In this document: piece by piece, positions 29,212 to 33,493 of the stretch
Layout: the number at the start of each line of letters is the position of its first letter
Numbering within the stretch: position 1 is the first letter of the stretch
Assembly: GCA_964195545.1 (NCBI GenBank)
Contig: CAXMQQ010000024.1
Coordinates: forward strand, 1-33,493
Length of the DNA stretch: 33,493 bases
Origin: JAHEEL01 sp964195545
Lineage (GTDB): Bacteria > Actinomycetota > Acidimicrobiia > Spongiisociales > UBA5794
Direction of reading: 5' to 3'
Notes under the pieces: model-generated
The model's database searches: none
Told to the model about the DNA's origin: nothing
Seen by the model: only the letters and a program-made list of their open reading frames with translations
Made by a program: the position numbers and the translations under genes

Positions 29212-29889
29212 ATGACCGGAAGAGTGCCGTTTGAACACCGTCCGATAGTGCCCGTCACCGCTGCCGTGTTCGATCTAGGTGGTGTGCTGATCGAATGGGA
29301 CCCCGAGAACCTGTACCGAAAGCTCATCCCCGACCCTGACGAGCGCCACGAATTCCTCACGACGATTTGTACTCCCGCGTGGAACTCCGAGATGGACGCG
29401 GGTCGATCCGTTCGTGAGTCCGTGGCAGCGCTCGCGGCCGCTCATCCCGACCACGCAGCACTGATCGAGGCGTGGTGGACTCGATGGACCGAGATGCTCA
29501 ACGGGGAGACCCCCGGTACTCGTCCCCTCGTCGAAGCGTTTGCACGATCCGGACGACCGCTCTACGCCCTCACGAACTGGTCCGCAGAAACCTGGCCTCT
29601 CGGGCTACGGCAGTACCCGTTCGTCGAAGAGCTCTTCGACGGCGTCGTCGTTTCGGGACAAGAACAGATTGCAAAACCCGATCCTCGGCTCTTCGAGATC
29701 CTCAACGATCGTTACGCTCTCGATCCTCATTCCACGATCTACGTCGATGACTCACCCGCCAACGTCGACACGGCCGTCAGCCTCGGGTACATCGCCCACC
29801 TCTTCACTACAGCAGACCGGCTGCGTCCATGGCTCAACCAACTTCGCGATGCCGCCTCGGATCCTGGAACCGGGACTCGAAGCGGATGA
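29212..29889 (+). CDS. HAD-superfamily hydrolase (YihX/haloacid dehalogenase-like type)
   Basis: A 225-residue HAD enzyme. Motif I is FDLGGVLIEWD (about residues 20-30), with the nucleophile Asp and a Gly where classical phosphatases have the second Asp, as is usual in the YihX/epoxide-hydrolase-like branch. Motif II is LTNWS, motif III KPDPRLFEIL, and motif IV IYVDDSPANVD. The lid between motifs I and II is helical, as in subfamily I. The ATG at 29212 has a strong AAGGAG five bases upstream. A sugar-phosphate phosphatase or dehalogenase is possible; the substrate is unknown. Its last bases overlap the remnant of an ArsR-like gene in another frame. Confidence 0.93.
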   Translation: MTGRVPFEHRPIVPVTAAVFDLGGVLIEWDPENLYRKLIPDPDERHEFLTTICTPAWNSEMDAGRSVRESVAALAAAHPDHAALIEAWWTRWTEMLNGETPGTRPLVEAFARSGRPLYALTNWSAETWPLGLRQYPFVEELFDGVVVSGQEQIAKPDPRLFEILNDRYALDPHSTIYVDDSPANVDTAVSLGYIAHLFTTADRLRPWLNQLRDAASDPGTGTRSG

Positions 29890-30067
29890 AGCAACCCGTC
29901 GACTCGCTCCGTCAACTGTCTCGAACCATCTCCGCATGTTGAAGATGCCAGGCGTGATCCGCGCCTTCCTGTCCGGACCACGAACGTGGCACTGTCTCAA
30001 CCGGTCCATAATCACAGAACTCGCCGCCGCCACAACAGATCTCAGCGGAAGGTCGAGCCGCACCTGA
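29864..30067 (+). pseudogene. ArsR-like regulator remnant, N-terminus missing
   Basis: About 67 codons in a frame different from the HAD gene read like the end of an ArsR-family repressor. RRLAPSTVSNHLRMLKMPGVIRA is the recognition helix, followed by a wing-like LSGPRTWHCLNRSI and ITELAAATTDLSG as the last helix. No start codon exists in this frame after the HAD gene end, and the first two helices are missing, so it should not be translated as it stands. It overlaps the last 26 bases of the HAD gene. I infer a truncated, decaying gene. Chance resemblance is possible, as the stretch is short. Confidence 0.42.
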
Positions 30068-30104
30068 AGTTCGGTCAATAAGGGTGCCCACACCGCGGCA
30101 CCGT

Positions 30105-30110
30105 TACTCT
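30105..30110 (+). promoter_or_regulatory. -10-like element for a leaderless EamA transcript
   Basis: TACTCT ends six bases before the ATG of the EamA gene, which has no ribosome site. This TAnnnT spacing is typical of leaderless actinobacterial messages. No -35 is obvious. Confidence 0.4.
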
Positions 30111-30116
30111 GGCTCG

Positions 30117-31037
30117 ATGCCCGATGCACCCACCCAGTCGAGTTCCTCTCTCCCGTCGACGGCACGCGGGACGCATCGCGATGCCTTCGGATCAATGGAA
30201 TGGGGACTCCTCGCCGCCGTAGCCCTCATCTGGGGTTCTTCGTTCGTATTCATTGCAATCGGACTCGATGCCTTCCGCCCGGGCGTTGTGACGCTCGCCC
30301 GTGTTGCTCTCGGTGCTCTCACGCTTGCGCTTGTCCCCAAGGCACGGGTCGGAATCGACAGAGGAGATCGCCTTCGTGTTCTCGGCCTCGGGACCATCTG
30401 GATAGGAATACCACTCACGATCTTCCCGATCGCCCAGCAATGGATCGATTCGTCTGTGGCGGGCATGTTGAACGGTGCGGTCCCGATTGCTGCCGCGGCA
30501 TGGGCGACCCTCCTGCTCCGCCGGCTGCCCGGTTGGCGGCAGCTGCTCGGGATCGGCGTCGGGTTCGTCGGCGTGATCGCGATCTCAGCACCCGAAGTCG
30601 TCAATTCGTCGGCAACGGCGCTTGGCGCGATGCTCGTGATCGGCGCCGTTGTCCTCTACGGCCTCTCGACGAATCTTGTCGTCCCGTTGCAGCAGAAGTA
30701 CGGATCTCTCCCGGTCCTTTTCAATGCTCAACTCGCGGCCCTCGTCATCGTGGTCCCCTTCGGCCTGACCCAGATACCGGGCAGCACCTGGGCATGGCCA
30801 TCGGCCCTCGCCATGGTCCCCCTCGGTGCTCTTGGGACCGGACTCGCGTTCGTGTTGATGGCGACGCTGGTCGGTCGGGTCGGAGGGCCCCGAGGATCGA
30901 TCGCTATCTACTTCGTGCCCGTCGTGGCGATCATCCTGGGTGTCATCGTTCGCGGAGACACCCTCCAACCGGCTGCCGTTGCGGGAACGGTCCTCGTACT
31001 TGTTGGAGCCTGGATCGCGTCGAGACGCGACACCTAG
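30117..31037 (+). CDS. EamA/DMT-family transporter
   Basis: A 306-residue member of the drug/metabolite transporter superfamily with ten predicted helices made from two EamA repeats. The first repeat starts at about residue 27 (MEWGLLAAVALIWGSSFVFIAIGLD), with the family's WGSSF motif, and holds the loop FRPGVVTLARVALGAL. The second repeat starts near residue 170 (ATALGAMLVIGAVVLYGLSTNLV), and the protein ends with TLQPAAVAGTVLVLVGAWIAS. The ATG at 30117 lacks a ribosome site, and TACTCT six bases upstream suggests leaderless translation; a GTG further up is also in frame. It probably exports an amino acid or metabolite, substrate unknown. It follows an ArsR-like remnant. Confidence 0.92.
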   Translation: MPDAPTQSSSSLPSTARGTHRDAFGSMEWGLLAAVALIWGSSFVFIAIGLDAFRPGVVTLARVALGALTLALVPKARVGIDRGDRLRVLGLGTIWIGIPLTIFPIAQQWIDSSVAGMLNGAVPIAAAAWATLLLRRLPGWRQLLGIGVGFVGVIAISAPEVVNSSATALGAMLVIGAVVLYGLSTNLVVPLQQKYGSLPVLFNAQLAALVIVVPFGLTQIPGSTWAWPSALAMVPLGALGTGLAFVLMATLVGRVGGPRGSIAIYFVPVVAIILGVIVRGDTLQPAAVAGTVLVLVGAWIASRRDT

Positions 31038-31050
31038 CGACCGGGTGGGG

Positions 31051-31332
31051 TCAGGCTGTCATGTACTGTTCACGATTCCCGTAGGCGCTCGACGAGTAGG
31101 TAGCGATGTCGGCAAAGATGCCGAGGCCGAGGATGACCCAATCGAACCCGACAATGCCGCCTGCTGCCACGGAAACCCACATGAGCGTGGTCCATGGAGC
31201 GAAGAGGAATCCGAGGAACGCCCACCAGAAGCTCGAGAACGCAGCATCCCACCGCGCAGGCGAGAGCAGCCACCAAATGAGAATGGCCGCACGTGGTCCG
31301 AGCAATACCATTGATGTGAAGAAGCAACACAT
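31051..31332 (-). CDS. Small three-helix membrane protein, unknown
   Basis: A 93-residue protein, mostly hydrophobic, with helices at about residues 10-24, 34-52 and 58-80. The ATG at 31332 has GGAG six bases upstream, the clearest ribosome site here. A further upstream ATG would add a tail that does not look hydrophobic or conserved. Between helix two and three it has FLFAPWTTLMWV, followed by GGIVGFDWVILGLGIFADI. I have seen this type of protein in many actinobacteria as uncharacterised, and cannot name a role. It is convergent with the EamA gene and divergent from the dehydrogenase. Confidence 0.78.
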   Translation of the reverse strand: MCCFFTSMVLLGPRAAILIWWLLSPARWDAAFSSFWWAFLGFLFAPWTTLMWVSVAAGGIVGFDWVILGLGIFADIATYSSSAYGNREQYMTA

Positions 31333-31516
31333 GATGACTCCAATTGTCTGCGATACCCGACAGACGCTACAGGGCGGCGACAGAATTCGCCAGCCGCTGT
31401 CGGCACGCATCTCTTCGGCGGCGAATCAGCCCACTCCGAAGGCCCTGATAGGGTGATTAGGTGGGGGTGCGTGTGATCTCGCAACCCGATGCAGCGGTAG
31501 AGCCGAGGAGGCCAAC

Positions 31517-32515
31517 GTGACCAAGGTCCGATGGGGAATTCTGAGCACGGCGGACATCGGCATGAAGAAGGTGACGCCGGCCATCCAGAGGGCAGAGAAC
31601 TGTGAGGTCGTTGCCATCGCCTCGCGTGACAGGGCGCGGGCCATCGCTGCAGCCGCCGCGTTGGGGATCCCATCTGCATACGGCACGTACGAGGAGCTCC
31701 TAGCGGCCGAAGACATCGATGCCGTCTACATCCCGCTCCCGAACGACCTCCACGCAGAGTGGACCATGAAGGCCGCAGCCGCAGGCAAGCACGTGCTCTG
31801 CGAGAAGCCGCTGGCCCTCTCATCAACACAGGCTGAAGAGATGGGCCGCGCCTGCGAGGACGCCGGTGTGAAGCTCGGCGAGGCGTTCATGTACAGGCAC
31901 CACCCGACCTGGATGGAGGCCGTTCGTCTCGTGAGAGACGGCGTGATCGGTGACCTCCAGGGCGTCCAGAGTTGGTTCAGCTACTACAACGACGAACCGG
32001 AGAACATCCGCAACCGCTCCGAGAACGGTGGCGGAGCGATCATGGACATCGGTTGCTACAACATCAACGCCTCCCGGATGCTGTTCGCCGCAGAGCCCGA
32101 GCGGATCGAGGCAGCGGTCCGACGAGATCCCACGATGGGGATCGACACGTTGAGTTCGGCTGTGCTCGAGTTTCCGGGAGGAGGGCAGGCAACGTTCACG
32201 TGCTCGATCCGATCCGAGGACTATCAACGGGTCCACATCGTCGGGAGCACGGGTCGGATCGAGATAGAGATCCCGTTCAACATCCCGCCAGACCAAGAGA
32301 CAAAGATCTTCGTGACGGCAGGGGGAGAGCCACCGGTCGCTCCGGCCACGGAGACACTGGTGTTCCCGGCACAGGATCAGTACACGATCCAGGCCGAATT
32401 GTTCGCCAGGGCGATTCTCGACGACACTCCGGTTCCCGTTCCGGTCACTGACGCGATCGGCAACATGAAGGTGATCGACGCGATCCTCGCCACACCGGGG
32501 TTGTCACAGACCTGA
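31517..32515 (+). CDS. Gfo/Idh/MocA-family dehydrogenase (D-xylose dehydrogenase-like)
   Basis: A 332-residue NAD(P)-dependent dehydrogenase. The Rossmann start is VRWGILSTADIG (residues 4-15), and the catalytic lysine motif is CEKPLALS at 95-102. EAFMYRHHPTW and GGGAIMDIGCYNINASRMLF are the hallmark of the branch that holds D-xylose 1-dehydrogenases and dihydrodiol dehydrogenases. The GTG at 31517 follows GAGGAGG by six or seven bases. The neighbour xylA lies 69 bases downstream on the same strand, supporting a pentose or related sugar as substrate (inference). It may be cotranscribed with xylA. A glucose-fructose or inositol substrate cannot be excluded. Confidence 0.93.
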   Translation: MTKVRWGILSTADIGMKKVTPAIQRAENCEVVAIASRDRARAIAAAAALGIPSAYGTYEELLAAEDIDAVYIPLPNDLHAEWTMKAAAAGKHVLCEKPLALSSTQAEEMGRACEDAGVKLGEAFMYRHHPTWMEAVRLVRDGVIGDLQGVQSWFSYYNDEPENIRNRSENGGGAIMDIGCYNINASRMLFAAEPERIEAAVRRDPTMGIDTLSSAVLEFPGGGQATFTCSIRSEDYQRVHIVGSTGRIEIEIPFNIPPDQETKIFVTAGGEPPVAPATETLVFPAQDQYTIQAELFARAILDDTPVPVPVTDAIGNMKVIDAILATPGLSQT

Positions 32516-32584
32516 CCGTCGCTCTGGCTTGTAGTATCGAGGGAAGCGATCGGCCATCGCGATTGCCCAAAGAGGGAGCCGACA

Positions 32585-33493
32585 ATGTCAGAGTTCTTTA
32601 CCGACGTGAGCCCCATCAAGTACGAGGGGCCCGACACCGAGACGGACCTGGCCTACCGGATCTACGACCCCGACCGCATCGTGCTCGGCAAGCGGATGGA
32701 GGATCACCTCAGAATCGCCGTTGCGTACTGGCACTCCTTCGCCTGGCCCGGCAGCGACGTATTCGGTGCCGGCACGTTCGATCGGCCCTGGACGGCAGCC
32801 GGTCTGGATCCCATGGAAGCGGCGAAGCAGAAGACAGACGTCGCATTCGAGTTCTTCGCCAAGCTCGGAACCCCATTCTTCTGTTTCCACGATGCCGATC
32901 TGGCGCCGGCAGGGGCGACGTTCGCCGAGAGCAAACGCAACCTCGAGGAGATGGTCGACTACGCCGCCGGGCATATGGCAACGACCGGTGTGAAGCTGCT
33001 GTGGGGGACAGCGAACCTCTTCAGCCATCCCCGCTACGCGGCAGGTGCGGCCACCAATCCCGACCCCGACGTGTTCGCATACGCAGCGGCTCAGATCAAG
33101 AACGCCATCGACGCCACCCAGCGTCTCGGCGGGGCCAACTACGTGCTGTGGGGAGGCCGGGAGGGCTACGAGACGCTCCTCAACACAATGATGCGCCAAG
33201 AGTCCGAACAACTCGCACGGTTCCTGCACTTGGTCGTCGACTACAAGCACAGCATCGGTTTCGAAGGCATGCTGATGATCGAGCCGAAGCCTCAGGAACC
33301 GACCAAGCATCAGTACGACTACGACTGCTCCACGGTCCACGGCTTCTTGGAGCGCTACGACCTGCTGGGTGAGCTCTTCGTCAACATCGAAGGGAACCAC
33401 GCGACGCTGGCGGGGCACAGCTTCCATCATGAGGTGGCATACGCCGTGGACAACGGCATCTTTGGCAGTATCGACGCCAACCGCGGCGATCCG
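32585..33493 (+). CDS. xylA: Xylose isomerase, N-terminal three quarters (cut by window edge)
   Basis: 303 codons of a class II (long-form) xylose isomerase, which interconverts D-xylose and D-xylulose in the cytosol using two divalent metals. Catalytic and metal sites are visible: His102 and Asp105 in FCFHDADLAPAG, Trp140, Glu233 and Lys235 in MIEPKPQEPTKHQYDYD, Glu269 and His272 in NIEGNHATLAGHSFHHE, and Asp297 in SIDANRGDP. These are the family's invariant positions. The ATG at 32585 has GGGAG seven bases upstream. A TAGTAT at 32532-32537 could be its -10, but no good -35 is seen. About 80 residues are missing beyond the window. It follows the D-xylose dehydrogenase-like gene, so a xylulokinase or transporter may lie to the right. 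Confidence 0.97.
   Translation, partial: MSEFFTDVSPIKYEGPDTETDLAYRIYDPDRIVLGKRMEDHLRIAVAYWHSFAWPGSDVFGAGTFDRPWTAAGLDPMEAAKQKTDVAFEFFAKLGTPFFCFHDADLAPAGATFAESKRNLEEMVDYAAGHMATTGVKLLWGTANLFSHPRYAAGAATNPDPDVFAYAAAQIKNAIDATQRLGGANYVLWGGREGYETLLNTMMRQESEQLARFLHLVVDYKHSIGFEGMLMIEPKPQEPTKHQYDYDCSTVHGFLERYDLLGELFVNIEGNHATLAGHSFHHEVAYAVDNGIFGSIDANRGDP

Overview
The window is GC-rich (about 60-65% by eye), gene-dense, and uses many GTG and TTG starts. Most genes have purine-rich ribosome sites, and at least two look leaderless. With the long-form xylose isomerase, a split GltB/GltD glutamate synthase, TetR-controlled two-domain drug-type exporters and the absence of insertion sequences, this points to an ordinary chromosomal stretch of an actinobacterium, possibly a deep branch such as Acidimicrobiia. 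The phylum is an inference from protein style, not from a marker tree. No tRNA, rRNA, CRISPR array, prophage or transposase is visible.

Left part (1-8335): the 5' end of serC runs off the left edge on the minus strand. A possible decayed MarR-type regulator follows, then a luciferase-like flavin oxidoreductase, a GlcG/HbpS-type protein with a TTG start, and the gltB-gltD operon for NADPH-dependent glutamate synthesis, whose cistrons overlap as TGATG.

Middle (8500-19355): a translationally coupled acyltransferase and membrane-anchored alpha/beta-hydrolase pair (minus) lies next to a NicO-like metal transporter with a His-rich loop (plus). Then come a flavodoxin and a TetR-ATPase-permease efflux operon. 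That operon's 22-bp palindromic operator covers the regulator's own start codon. A Gfo/Idh/MocA dehydrogenase diverges from it. A soluble GAF-GAF histidine kinase without a response regulator and a hotdog thioesterase follow.

Centre right (19403-27804): a LolD/MacB-like ATPase and an FtsX-type permease diverge from a second TetR gene across a 17-bp palindrome. Next is the most interesting block, all on the minus strand in the order ASCH protein, MobB-ModE fusion, tupA, tupB, tupC, LCIB-type (theta-like) carbonic anhydrase. A ModE-box-like inverted repeat sits just before tupA. Three tandem 26-bp hairpin-forming repeats lie between tupC and the carbonic anhydrase. The block looks like a self-regulated tungstate/molybdate uptake and cofactor-delivery unit, with a CO2/bicarbonate enzyme attached.

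Right part (27929-33493): small membrane proteins, a PLDc_N-type peptide, an ABM-like protein, a HAD hydrolase, an ArsR-like remnant, an EamA exporter and a second Gfo/Idh/MocA sugar dehydrogenase. The window ends inside xylA (xylose isomerase), so the right edge probably opens a pentose-use locus.
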